DNA of 64,000 nt from Desmodesmus armatus. Its lineage: Eukaryota; Chlorophyta; Chlorophyceae; Sphaeropleales; Scenedesmaceae. Numbering within the stretch: the stretch's first letter is position 1; each line of letters starts with the position of its first letter. Made by a program: the position numbers and the translations under genes. The DNA lies in assembly GCA_007449985.2 (NCBI GenBank), contig VIIQ02000059.1, forward strand, positions 1-64,000, read 5' to 3'. Below, in pieces: positions 27,975-39,600 of the stretch. The notes beneath the pieces were generated by a model. The model did not search any database. It had not been told where the DNA came from and saw only the letters and a list, made by a program, of their open reading frames with translations.

Positions 27975-30900
27975 CCAAGAATGCTTTAGCACGTATGAAT
28001 GACCTTATGCAGTAGCCCACCATCACAACACACTGACATGCAACTGTCCACCCTTTGCTTGCCCCCCCCCCCTTCCACCTGTCAAAGGTCAGATCTATAG
28101 TCATTGTGTGGCTTTCCTGTTGCACAATCTCCGCTTTCCCTTCCCCCCCCCCCCCCCTCTCACCATCTGTTGCAGGCGGCAAACATGCTCCCCGCGTGTG
28201 TGGTACACATCTCGCTGTTGCGTGTGACATCATCTAGAAACCACAGGTCCCCAGGACAGTCCATCAGCAAGATATGGCGCAAATGGCCCCATCTAGCCCC
28301 ACTGCCACTCCCACACACTCAACTCACCCCCCCCCCCTCCCCTACACAAACACCTTCCCCCACCTCCCCTACACAAGCACCTCCCCCCCCTCCCCTACAC
28401 AAGCACCTCCCCACCCCCTCCCCCTCTCACCATCTGTTGCAGGCGGCAAACATGCTCCCCGCGTGTGTGGTACACATCTCGCTGTTGCGTGTGACATCAT
28501 CTAGAAACCACAGGTCCCCAGGACAGTCCATCAGCAAGATGTGGCGCAAATGGCCCCATCTAGCCCCACTGCCACTCCCACACACTCAACTCACCCCCCC
28601 CTCCCCTACACAAACACCTTCCCCCACCTCCCCTACACAAGCACCTCCCCCCCTCCCCTACACAAGCACCTCCCCACCCCCTCCCCCTCTCACCATCTGT
28701 TGCAGGCGGCAAACATGCTCCCCGCGTGTGTGGTACACATCTCGCTGTTGCGTGTGACATCATCTAGAAACCACAGGTCCCCAGGACAGTCCATCAGCAA
28801 GATGTGGCGCAAATGGCCCCATCTAGCCCCACTGCTACTCCCACACACTCAACTCACCCCCCCTCCCCTAAACAAGCCACCCCCCCCCCCTACACAAGCA
28901 CCTCCCCACCCCCTCCCCCCTCTCACCATCTGTTGCAGGCGGCAAACATGCTCCCCGCGTGTGTGGTACACATCTCGCTGTTGCGTGTGACATCATCTAG
29001 AAACCACAGGTCGCCAGGACAGTCCATCAGCAGAATGTGGTGCAGGTGAGAAGCACCATCTAGCCCTACAGCCACTCCCACAAACTCCCGGGCGTCTGGG
29101 ATGTGGTCAGGGATTCGAATGGTGTGACAGCTGTACATGTCGGGGGTACCCTGGGATTTGTGCGGGAAACAGCAGTACAGTAAAGCAGCAGTACAGCAGT
29201 AACAACAGCGCAGATGTACACAGCAGAACAGGTGAGAAGTAACGATGAGCTGCTTTTTTTACACACTACGAGGCATCTAGAATGCTGTCTGGAAAGTGGT
29301 ACAGTAACAGCAGTACAGCTGGTTGCGGCACAGTGACAGCACAAGCACGTCATTACACGTAGTGCACTACAGCAGGGCATGGCTTGCGTGCTGGGGTATT
29401 GAAAACATGTGAGCCCTTGCAGCCTTGCCACCCCCCCCCCTTTTCTCTCACACAGGCATCAACGCAAATGTAGCAACACTCCAGTCACCAGCACAGGTTG
29501 AAGAGTGCAGCTGAATGTGCCTTAGCATCCCCCCTCCCCACCCCTTGCACACCCCCCTTACCCCCGCCCCCTCACTGGCGAGCCCACATGCCCCCCCCCC
29601 CCCCCCCCAAAACACACGCCACCCGCCCCCCACCCCACCCACACCCCCTCACCCCCACCTCTCACTTGCAATCCCACATGTACGCCCCCCCTCGCCACCC
29701 TCCGCGCCGCCGCCTACCCCATCCCACCCCACTCCTAACCCCCACCCCTTATCACCGCCCCTCACACTCCCACATGCCCCCCCCCTCGGCGCACACATTG
29801 CTCACCAGCACAGTCATTTCAGGCAGGCTGATGTTCAACCAGTCATGGTTGCTGCCCACCAGCCCACTGCTGCCACTGCTGCCGCCGTCACCAGCAGCGG
29901 CAGCAGTGTCACTGCTGCCAGCAGCTGCCGCCCTGCGTGCCTCACACCAGCGCTGCGGTTTATCACCGTTCAGGTTGCGCTCTGAACCCTGGGGTACAGG
30001 CATGTCTGCATTGGGCTCGTACTGCCCGCTGCTGCTGCTGCTGCTGCTGCTGGTAGTGGCCGCCCCTGAAGCTGCTGCTGGTGCAGGTGCAGATGGGTTG
30101 GTAGGTGTGTTGGCCTTGACGTTTTTGGCTGTGAGGGGTTGTGGCACTGACTGCTTGAGGCCTGGGTGGGAGATGGTGGTGGTGGTGGCCTTGGGGTTGG
30201 GCTGCCCTTTTGCCACTGCGACAGCAAGAGAGGGGGGGGGCAGCACGTTGATTATGCAGCAGCAGTTGGGCTACAGGATCAGAAGAGGACAGCGATCACA
30301 TAGGAGGGTTTGCACGGTTGTTACGATGATGAGCAAGTCATGTCCAGAGTGCTGGCAACAGCAGCAGTTGTCTGCGAGACGGGGGCACATGAACATCTGC
30401 ATTGTCTAATGCATCCGCTATCTACCTTGGCATATTTCTCCCCACCACCCACCAACAGGACCTTCCACACCCTCTCCGATCGCATGCACAAGACTCCACC
30501 CTTCCACACAAAGCCTTCACCACCTTATCAACCCTTCAGACAGCAGCACACACTGCAATGTGCCCTCCAACCCTCGCAAACTACCTCCTCCTGCCCTCCC
30601 AACCCCAGTTAGCATCTCCCCCCCCCCCCAAATACGCCCCCTCCTGCCCTCTAAACCCCACTTCCCCCCCAGAAAACCCAAGTCCCCCCCCCCAGACACC
30701 AAGCCACCCCACCTCGCAGTGTGGGTCGCCCAGCTCCTGCCCGTTGCTGTGCCCGTCACCATCAGAGTCGGCACGGCACAGCGCCTGCGTCCAGGTGTAA
30801 CCCGCTGCAGCAAAGTCCTGCACAGGGGAAGGAATTGAAGCGAGGGGGGGACATGGTGGTGTCAGGGTGGGCATGGTGGTGTGAGGGTGTCTGGAAGGTA

Positions 30901-31658
30901 GGATGGGGGGCGGGGCTGGGGTGGGGAGGGGGGGAAATGCTCCTGTTGTAGCAAAGTCTTGCACAGGAGGCCAACGCAGCTGTGTGCGTCACTACTGGTA
31001 CCAATCAGCACAGCACAGCACCTGAGTCCAGGTGTAACCCGCTGCAGCAAAGTCCTGCACAGGAGGGGGGGGGGCAATTTGCAGCCAGGGAAGGGGGGGG
31101 GGTGTCACATGGTGGCACGAGTGCGTGTGACAGTGGGGATGCATGGGTGGCGAGGGGCCAATCTTCCCGCTGCAGCAAAGTTCCAGGGAGCGGTTGCAGC
31201 ATGAAGTGGAGGGTGGTGCTTGAGTCAGGATCAATCCAGCTGCTGCAGAAAACAGCAAATGCTGCAGTTGGCGTGAGGTGGAATGCTGTGGGTACAGCGC
31301 ACACAGGTTTGTCTGACTTGCGCATTGCAACCAACAGCACTGTTTGTCCCACAACTTCAGTGTGCAATGCAATGCACTACAGGCGATCAAATGCACTTAT
31401 CTGCTGCTGGATATCATCGTCTATCCTGCATCTGCTACCAAATGCGATATGGATGGACTGCCAATGCTTAGCAGTTCGAACCGGATCGCACCTTGCCAAA
31501 CTGGTTTCGCAGGCCACCTCCACCCTGCTCAAGTGCCCCACTCCAGGCCAAGGGGAACCATTGACTAATGGTATGTTGGGCAGTTCCGCCTTATACTCGG
31601 GGTATGCTACTGCTGTGCTCACAGACAACAGCAAGCCCAGCAGCCAACCGACTGCCAT
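23830..31658 (-). CDS. Copper type II monooxygenase (DBH/MOXD-like) with N-terminal temptin-like domain
   Basis: Secreted or membrane-anchored copper monooxygenase. The start at 31658 gives a signal peptide (MAVGWLLGLLLSVSTAVA) followed by YPEYKAELPN. Exon 30713..30817 holds the temptin-type DFAAAGYTWTQALC and DSDGDGHSNGQELGD. Exon ~29806..30225 carries ISHPGL, a low-complexity linker and WLNISLPEMTV. Exon 28927..29150 carries MYSCHTIRIPD and the CuA pair in HLHHILLMDC. Exons 26867..26957, 26534..26598, 26115..26235 (IPGGQEAYTADYSCAKRC), 25617..25649 (CuB FHAHHYLTG), 25028..25135, 24613..24724 (PGDTLSWSCTFNTS, GGYAGYSEEM) and ~23830..24193 (CIMLLHYYPRN, then a Cys-rich tail) join in phase. 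The Met ligand is in EEM. The segment between 26957 and 28927, where the family has its GWA.GG region, was not identified. Confidence 0.85.
27213..27414. repeat. Long imperfect inverted repeat (foldback)
   Basis: Two arms of about 100 bases face each other around a one-base centre at 27314. The inner 23 bp match with one mismatch (left arm ATTCCACGAAGACATCATCC). Outward the arms stay similar, by eye about 80 percent, to about 27213 and 27414. It sits in a monooxygenase intron. It could be a foldback transposable element or the source of a hairpin RNA. Confidence 0.8.
28164..28860 (-). repeat. Three extra tandem copies of the CuA exon of the monooxygenase
   Basis: Copies at about 28694-28850, 28431-28583 and 28164-28320 repeat the 3' two thirds of exon 28927..29150, from HILLMDCPGDLWFLDDV to the GTGAGA donor, with spacing near 265 bp. 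The three are almost identical to one another. In all three the CuA motif reads HLRH where the complete exon reads HLHH. Sequence upstream of the motif is shifted and runs into GTGAGTTGAG-like intron. Confidence 0.88.
30940..31185 (-). repeat. Partial copies of the temptin-like exon
   Basis: GACTTTGC(T/A)(G/A)CAG blocks after CTGTGCAG or similar recur at about 31022-31062 (DFAAAGYTWTQVLC, then an early end), 30943-30965 (DFATTG) and 31160-31185 (NFAAAG). All lie upstream of the full exon 30713..30817 in the sense direction and keep only its acceptor end. Confidence 0.75.
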
Positions 31659-32099
31659 GCTGCTATTGCAAGATCTGCCAACAGCAAACGAAGCTTTCGA
31701 AGTGCGTTAATGTGATGCGCGATAAGATGCTCAGATGAAAGCTGCTGATTTGATATTGGAGCAACAACGAGCTAACAGTAACAGCTGTAGCACAAGAAGT
31801 CGAAGATCCAGCGGACTACGGGCACCAAACACGCAAGATTCGACAGGAAAAGATTGGGTATCGTAGGTGTGCTAACGTACACGCACCGCGCCCCTGGTGC
31901 TCCATTCTGGACAGCTGTCAGTTGCGATGGGAGTTGATAGTGAGGTACAATCGTAGATTGTGAGTAATCACGACATCAAATCGTGTAGAACAATGAGCTG
32001 GTGACTGTCACAAACCATGGAACCTTAGCTAGCCTTGGACCTGCAAGCATCGACTGCGCGAGGGGGGGGGGGGGCAGCCGGGGGTGTCAGACTGACACA

Positions 32100-32307
32100 C
32101 ACCAGGGTCTTACCAGCACACACCCAAATCTGCTCCACGCTGCCACCATACAGCATCAGACAATCTATTGATAAGCTCAAGAAGCACCGAGTGCCTGGGG
32201 GCAGCAGCAGCTCCAGCAGCAGCAGCAGCAGCAGCAGTGCCGCTGTTGATGGTAGCACTGAGTGCCTGAGGGCCAAGCAGGCCCCCTTTGCGGGTTGTGT
32301 ATGTAGG

Positions 32308-32364
<57 letters not shown>

Positions 32365-32468
32365 GCTGTGGATATGGGCCCACCGGGTGCTCAGTACTGT
32401 GACCGCTACAAACCCACACAACAGAGCACCCACAGTGACGATTTGTTGTTGTGCGTATTGAGCCATGT
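32100..32468 (-). CDS. Possible small membrane protein (weak)
   Basis: From the ATG at 32468 the minus strand reads MAQYAQQQIVTVGALLCGFV and one hydrophobic helix, then a long poly-Ala run encoded by (CTG)n on the plus strand, then a segment RHSVLLELINRLSDAVWW. The Ala run comes from the triplet repeat at 32307-32363 and may be intron, not protein. It has no recognised family. It could equally be chance, and the gene lies head-to-tail with the monooxygenase. Confidence 0.25.
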
Positions 32469-32937
32469 TGCTGTTGAATGCCCAAGTACTCAACAGTAGG
32501 ACTGGGCTTGCCAGTGCAGGGGGAGGGGAGGGGCCCTGTGAGGCCCCCTGACAGCAGCTGTCCGGCTGAGTGCACCTGCAAGCATTGCTTCCACTGCAGC
32601 CTCCGTCAGGCTCTTGTGTTTGCATGATGGGCCATCGAGCGGGTGGTCCCCTCCCCATCAAAACCAGACCTAGGGTTGGAAGAGCGGTGGCGGCTTGGCC
32701 ATGGGGAGGGGAGGGGAGCCAGGCTACCAAACAAGCCTGTTTCGGCAGTGGTGATACGGTACATGGATGGCTCTGGATATCTGCAGAGCCGGCGGGTGCA
32801 GGTCTGTCGCAAGCAAGTTTGACTGACCAGTGGCTGATGTATCTAGAGATAGTGTGAACCAGTGGTGAGCAGTACCGGTGAGCAAGACAGGCAGTGCCTC
32901 AGGCTGCCGGGCACACGTGACCCTTCATGCTGAGGTA

Positions 32938-33016
32938 GCAGCACACTCAGCAAACTCAGCAAACGCAGCAACCTCAGCAGACTCAGCACACTCAGCAAAC
33001 TCATCAAATGCAGCAG
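32938..33016. repeat. Imperfect 8-10 bp tandem repeat, CAGCAAACT-like
   Basis: Units such as ACTCAGCAA, ACGCAGCAA, CCTCAGCAG and ACTCATCAA follow each other about nine times. It lies in the intergenic region upstream of the carboxylase gene and has no coding content. Confidence 0.75.
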
Positions 33017-33622
33017 CTTCCTAGTATCCTGGCAGCTTCAAGCGATGCAACACGTGTTGCCAGATGTTGCTGCTCTTACTGTCTTGCTGCCACTGCAGCT
33101 GCTGGTGGTGTGCTGCTGTTGCTAGTGCTGCTGGGGCTGTGTACTGCCCTGCTGTAGACCAACAGCAGCCGGAGCCGTTCAATGTTAGAGCATTCTCATA
33201 AGGTGCTTGCAAGCACAGCAGTTTGTTGGGAAGATCTCGCTGGATCGTCCAGTGATGGCACCGCATTGCGGAAGCATTCCGAAAGGCACTGTGGATCACG
33301 TTGTCAGGAACTTTGATATGCTGGTGTTCGAATGCATTCGCCGAGGCACGAGGTTTTGAGAACTTGAAACGGCCACGTCAGCTTCGCACTAATGAGTCTC
33401 GTATCGCAGTTCACTGTCTCATCTCTGTGTAGGACCTTGGATTGAGCTTGGTGTCATTCAATCCAGGCGTGTGCTGCTGCGTTGTTCCTGCTGAGCTGAT
33501 ACCAGTTTCAGTTCAGTTGGTTGATCATCTCTGCTCTGTGCAGCAGCATCGAAAGCAGGCCTAACAAAGACCATACACACCCCCCAGCAGCCTGTATCAT
33601 ACCATTAAAGGTCCTTTACAGC

Positions 33623-36600
33623 ATGCCAGCGGGGGCAGTCCGGTGTTTGGGCCTCCTAACGCACTGCAGATCCCTACCCCTGTCATGGGCCCCTGCAGCT
33701 GCTGCATTGCAGCCAGGGCAGCTACAGCAGCAGACACGGAGCGCACACAGTGCTGCTCGACCCCCTCCCGCACTCAAAAAGCTGCTGGTGGCCAACCGGT
33801 GAGTCCTCTGCTTGCTTGCTGCCCTTGCTGCACCCCCCAACCGCCCAGCAGTTGTTGGGGCCTTATGCAAATGTGCGAGTTCTGTGTGCCCCCTGCTTTG
33901 ACTAGCAGACAATATAACTAGAGTTCTCACAAAAAACGTTTCACCATCCATCATCTTGTTTGTTGACAAGTGCCAAACTGCATGCCAAGCTCAGCCCGGA
34001 GCATTTGTTAGGGAGGTGCACTTGGTTGACTTGGTGCATGCTGTGAAGGTGCTCCCCCCCCCCCAATCTGCTGTGCTGCGTCCCTCTACACTGCTTTCCT
34101 CATGCTGTGCTGCCTTGTGCTGTGCTGTCACCTGCTGTGCCCCCCCCCCCCCCCCCCCGTCTCTCTGGGGTGCCATGTGTGCTGCAGTGGTGAGATTGCC
34201 TGCAGGGTGTTGACCAGTGCAAGGCGCCTGGGCATCCCAACAGTGGCAGTGTTCAGGTGAGGCAATGGGGATTGTGTTCTGTCCCCACCAAGGGGGAGAG
34301 GGGAAAGGGGGGGAGGGGGGAGGGGGGGGCGTGGTGTCCACAATGGCTGTGATCAGGTGAGGCAGTGACTCTCATCGTGTGGTGTGCCCCCTCCAGGAGG
34401 TGGAGAGTGGTGGGTGGGAGGTTACATGGGGTCTGAGGGTTGGAGGACGCTTGGGGATCCCCGCAGTGGCTGTGTTCAGGTGAGGCATGGGGTTTTTGGG
34501 GCACTACTTGACGCAGTCAGCCGTCACAAAAGCTTGCTGACGAGCCCTTCAGCATTGGGCCCCCACCCTGAGGCCTCCAGCATTGGGCAATATGCAGCTG
34601 GGCATGCCAAGCTCTTACTACTGCACTGGCAACACTCTATTCTCCCACCCACTCACCCACCCCACCCACACGCACGCTGCTCATCACTGCTTCGCATGTC
34701 ACTTGAAACACATTTGGCAACACGTTCTGCATCGGGCCCCTTACCCCCTTTGCTTCCCCCCCTTCTGCACCCCCCCCCCCCACACCCACCCCACCCCACC
34801 CCACCCCCACCCCCACCTCCTCTTGAGCAGCTGTCCTGAATACTCCTGTTCACCCCCTACAACCCCCCCCCCCCCAACCCCTCCCCACCCCGCCCCCCAC
34901 ACCCACACACAACACCAAACAGTGAGGCTGACCGTCTGTTCAAGTTTGTGAAGCTTGCTGATGAGGCCTTCTGCATTGATCCCTTGCCCAAACTGCTGCT
35001 GGCGCATTGCTATGTATCCAAAGCCAGGCTGTCAAACCATCATCACCCACGCATCCCTGCGGCCCCCCGCCTACACACACATGTACAGTGAGGCTGACCG
35101 CCAGTCCAAATTTGGGAAACTCGCTGACGAGGCGTTCTGCAATAAGCCCCTTACCCCCCTCCCTACCTCACCCCTTCTGCACACCTGCCTTGCCCCCGGC
35201 CCCTGACCAGCTATCCTGAATACTTCTGTTACACCCCCTCCTCTGCCCCCCTCCCCCCCCCCCCCCCCCAAATACGCACCCAATGAGGCTGACCGCCAGT
35301 CCAAGTTGTGAAGCTTGCTGACGAGGCGATCTGCATAGGGCCCTCGCCACCCCCCCCCCCCCCCCGCGCTGGCCTACGCACTCAAGCTGACATGCACCTC
35401 CCTCCCCCGCTCCCCTTCCCCCCGCCCCGCGCATCCTTGTCCCCCCCCCCCCAACTTTGTGCAGCTAGCTAAGTCCTGCATCGGGCCTTTCCCGCTCTCC
35501 TCCCTCACCCCTTACGCACCGCCTCCCTGGCCTGCTCCTCCCCCAATCCCCACCCCAACCCCACCCACCCCCACCCGCACCCACCCGCAACCCTGCTGGC
35601 AGCTATCCTGAATACCATGTTTACCCCCCTCTGTTCCTCCCCCCCCCCCCCCCCCCAACCACTTGTTTCCACCACCTCCCCAACCACCCAGTGAGGCGGA
35701 CCGTCAGTCCAAGTTTGTGAAGCTAGCTGACGAGGCGTTCTGCATTGGGCCCCCTCCCTGCCTCATCCCCTTCTGCACCCCCCCTCCCTTTGCCCCTCTC
35801 CCCCCACTCAACCCCCCTTCCTTGACCAGCTGTCCTGAATACCCCTCTTCACCCCCACCCCCTTGCGCCCCCCCCCCCCACCACCACCACCACCACCACC
35901 ACCACCACCAACACCACCCCGATTTCTACACCACCCAGTGAGGCTGATCGTCAGTCAAAGTTTGTCAAGCTAGCTGACGAGGCGTTCTGCATTGGCCCCC
36001 CTCCCGCCCGTGAGAGCTACCTGAGGGGGGACATCATACTGGAGGTGGCACAGCGCGTGGGAGTGGACGCCATACACCCAGGTGTGTTAGGCACAAGGAA
36101 TCCATGTGTGTGTCGGCACGGGGGGGGGGGGTGCGCCTGGGCCCCGTAACGCTCCTGAAAGATTAGTACTGGCCAGGAGTAGCCCTTGCACTGAAATGTG
36201 GTCCTTTAAGGACTACAACAGAAAGTGTTGTAGTGGGACAAGTGAGGGCAGAGGAGCTACCTGAGGGGGCGGGGGGTGTCGTACTGGAGGTGGCACAGCG
36301 CGTGGGAGTGGACGCAATACACCCAGGTGGGTTGTGTGGTGGGGGGGGGTGTAGGGTTGCGCCATGAGCCCTGTATAGCTCCTGGAAGGGGTACTCCTCA
36401 GGAGTAGCCCTGACGCCCAAAGGTTAGCGACAGTAGCCCTGATCCTAAAAGGTGGGCTGGGACCCAAACAGATATTGATTGGGTGGGGCGAGTGAGGGCA
36501 GAAGAGCTTCCTGAGCGGGGATGTCATGCTGGAGGTGGCACAGCGTGTGGGAGTGGACGCCATACACCCAGGTGTGTGTTGGGAAGTGTGTGTGTGTGGG

Positions 36601-39600
36601 GGGGGGGTGCGCCATGCGCCCCGTATTGCTCCCGCGAGGGTGGTCGAAGGTAGCCCTGAACTTCAGCATGAAGCTAATGGGTGGGCCTTGACCCAAACCG
36701 TTGTCGGATAGTGTAGTGGGGCGAGCGAGGGCAGAGGAGCTACCTGAGGGGGGATGTCATGCTGGAGGTGGCACAGCGTGTGGGAGTGGACGCCATACAC
36801 CCAGGTGTGTGTTGGGAAGTGTGTGTGTGGGGGGGGGGTGCGCCATGCGCCCCGTATTGCTCCCGCGAGGGTGGTCGAAGGTAGCCCTGAACTTCAGCAT
36901 GAAGCTAATGGGTGGGCCTTGACCCAAACCGTTGTCGGATAGTGTAGTGGGGCGAGCGAGGGCAGAGGAGCTACCTGAGGGGGGATGTCATGCTGGAGGT
37001 GGCACAGCGTGTGGGAGTGGACGCCATACACCCAGGTGTGTGTGTTGGGAGGGGGGGGGTGCGCCATGGGCCCCGTAACGCTCCTGAAAGATTAGTACTG
37101 GCCAGGAGTAGCCGTGGCGCTGAAATGCGGTCCTTCACCCAAACAGAAAGTGTTGTAGTGGGACAAGTGAGCGCAGAGGAGCTACCTGAGGGGGGTGTCG
37201 TACTGGAGGTGGCACAGCGCGTGGGAGTGGACGCTATACACCCAGGTGTGCGTGTGGGGGGGGTGCGTCCTGAGCCGCGCATAGCTCCTGGAAGGGTGAT
37301 CAGCCCTGATCCAACAAGGTGGGCCTTGACCCAAACAGAAAGTGTAGTGGGGCAGGTGAGCGTAGAGGAGCTACCTGAGGGTGATGTCACGCTGGAGGTG
37401 GCGCAGCGTGTGGGGTTGGACGCTATACACCCAGGGGGGGGGGGGGAGGGGGGTGCGCCATGGGCCCCGTATTGCTCCCGCGAGGGTGGCTGAAGATAGC
37501 CCTGAAATTCAGCATGAAGCTCAAGGGTGGGCCTTGACCCAAACCGTTGTCAGATGGTGTAGAGGAACGAGTGAGTGCAGAGTAGCTAGCTCAGGGGAGG
37601 TGTCATGCTGGAGGTGGGACAGCGAGAGGGAGTGGACGCCATACACCCAGGTGGGGGAAGGGGGTGTCTCTGCTATCTGTCTCTGTCCTCACACTGTCTG
37701 CGTCTTGTGTATGTCGTAAAGGGCGCGCCTAGACTGTGTATGGGTTGTGCTGTCTGTGTCTTGATCTTGTCTGTGTCTTGTTGTCGGGCGATCCCACTCT
37801 TACCCCAGATCATAAGGGTTTGAAACCCGGTCAGCCTTTCAAGTGACCTGGCTTTGGATCCATGACAGTGTGCTGCACTGTGTGGTGTCACTTGCAGGCT
37901 ATGGTTTTCTGTCAGAGAATGCTGGCTTTGCCAATGCCTGTGCTGCTGCTGGCATCGCCTTCGTGGGGCCCCCGTCAGACGCGATCAAGTGAGTGGTTTG
38001 TTGTACAACACAGAGGGTTTTGTGGGTTCCACTAAGAAGCGCGGGGATGTAAGAGCTGCTTGGTGTGCGCCCACGGTCAGAGATATCCCCCCCCTCGCTC
38101 TGTTGACCCTTCAAGATGTGCTTGCTGTGCATAGTTGTGTCTGCAACCCCAGGTGACAATGCTTCCAGCAAGCACTCCGATTCATGGGGACTCCCCCTCC
38201 CTCTACACATGCGCAGTACTCAAACAGTCAGGCTCACGAATTTGGTTTCGTCCTCCCGCCTGCTTTCCCCCCCCCCCTTCCCTGCCCTGGTTGCTGCAGG
38301 GCGATGGGAGACAAGGCTGCCAGCAAGCGCATCATGTCAGAGGCAGGGGTGCCGGTGGTGCCCGGATACCACGGGGACAACCAGGACGACACATTGTGAG
38401 TGTGGCCTTCCCACATAACTGCTCCATGAATATGTGCATGCCTGGATACCAGGGACAGCAATGGATCCCAGTGATCCCCTCCTGGCTTTTGTAGGCTCCT
38501 TTGTGACTATGTTAAGGGCTGAAAACCAGGGACAGCAACAGATCCCAGTGTTCCTCCTGCTTTTTGAAGCCTCTCAAGCCTGTAAGTAAGGTTGGAGGGG
38601 CCAAATGGACTGCCAATGCATCACACTGTCTCTATCACTATGCTGGCAACCCCATACCTTGGGTACCCCCCTCTTCAGTTGCCGAGGGTACCTGGGTACA
38701 GTCTCCACTGTTGGACTTACCCAAGGGAATATGGCCCTAATCAATCCTAGTCAAGGCTGGGTACCCCTTGGTTAGTGTGTGCCAGTCCGGGGTAGGGGTG
38801 CCCGCACCCAAACCCACCCTCTCATCCAGGGGCTGCCCAGTGGCAGTGCCTTACCCGAGGGGTCGCTCACCCCTGCCCAGGTGCTCCGGGTAGGGGGGGG
38901 AGGGCTACCCCAGGTAGGGGGTCGTCCGCATAGAGCTATGCTGGCATTACACTGCCATGCTTTTGTTATGCCGCCCGACACTTGTGGGCCAAGAGGGCTC
39001 ATGTCTTTAAGTAAGCAACTGCCAACAACCAGCTGCTGCTGCTGCTGTGTGTGTCACCAGCCTTACCCGTGAGGCTGATGGTGTTGGCTTCCCCTGCTGG
39101 TGAAGGCTGTGGCGGGGGGTGGAGGCAAGGGCATGAAGATCGCATTCAAACAGGTGTGAGAGATAGGGGGTGGTAGCTGGGCTGGCGGGGGGGGGGGGGT
39201 GTCTGTGTGTGTGGAGGGGGGGGGTGCTGCTGGAGGGCAGGCGCACTAGCACGTTGGGGGTAGTTGCTGGGGGTGGAGGCAAAGGCATGAAGATCGCATT
39301 CAAACAGGGGGAGGGGGGGCAGCTGGACGGAGGCGGGGGGGGGGGTGCTAGAATGTGCAGGTGACACTCAGTAGGCTAGGCTAGCAGATCGTTGGTAGTG
39401 GCTGGGGGTGGCGGCAAGGGCATGAAGATTGCCTTCCAACAGCGGGATGAGATCGTGTGTGCGGTGGGCGGGGGGATTGGGGGTTGTGCAGATGGGTGCA
39501 GGCCTATGTGTAACATGTGTGTCGATGCATGCGTTACTTTTTATATGCACACAACCCCAAATCTTGCCTGTCCATTCAGCCGTGACCTTACCTGCCGGCG

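Noticed and set aside
28104..28990. Plus-strand open frames with repeated CVVHISLLRVTSS
   Set aside because: They are the reverse strand of the tandem copper-monooxygenase exon copies.
33021..33299. Minus-strand open frame of 92 aa upstream of MCCA
   Set aside because: No splice, family or composition support; probably chance in the promoter region.
36010..37653. Regularly spaced repeats resembling a CRISPR array
   Set aside because: The repeats are 70 bp coding half-exons of a eukaryotic gene with 120-180 bp intron spacers that are themselves related; there are no cas genes.
37805..37835. GGTTTGAAACCCGG resembling a tRNA T-loop
   Set aside because: No cloverleaf, anticodon arm or acceptor stem can be built around it.
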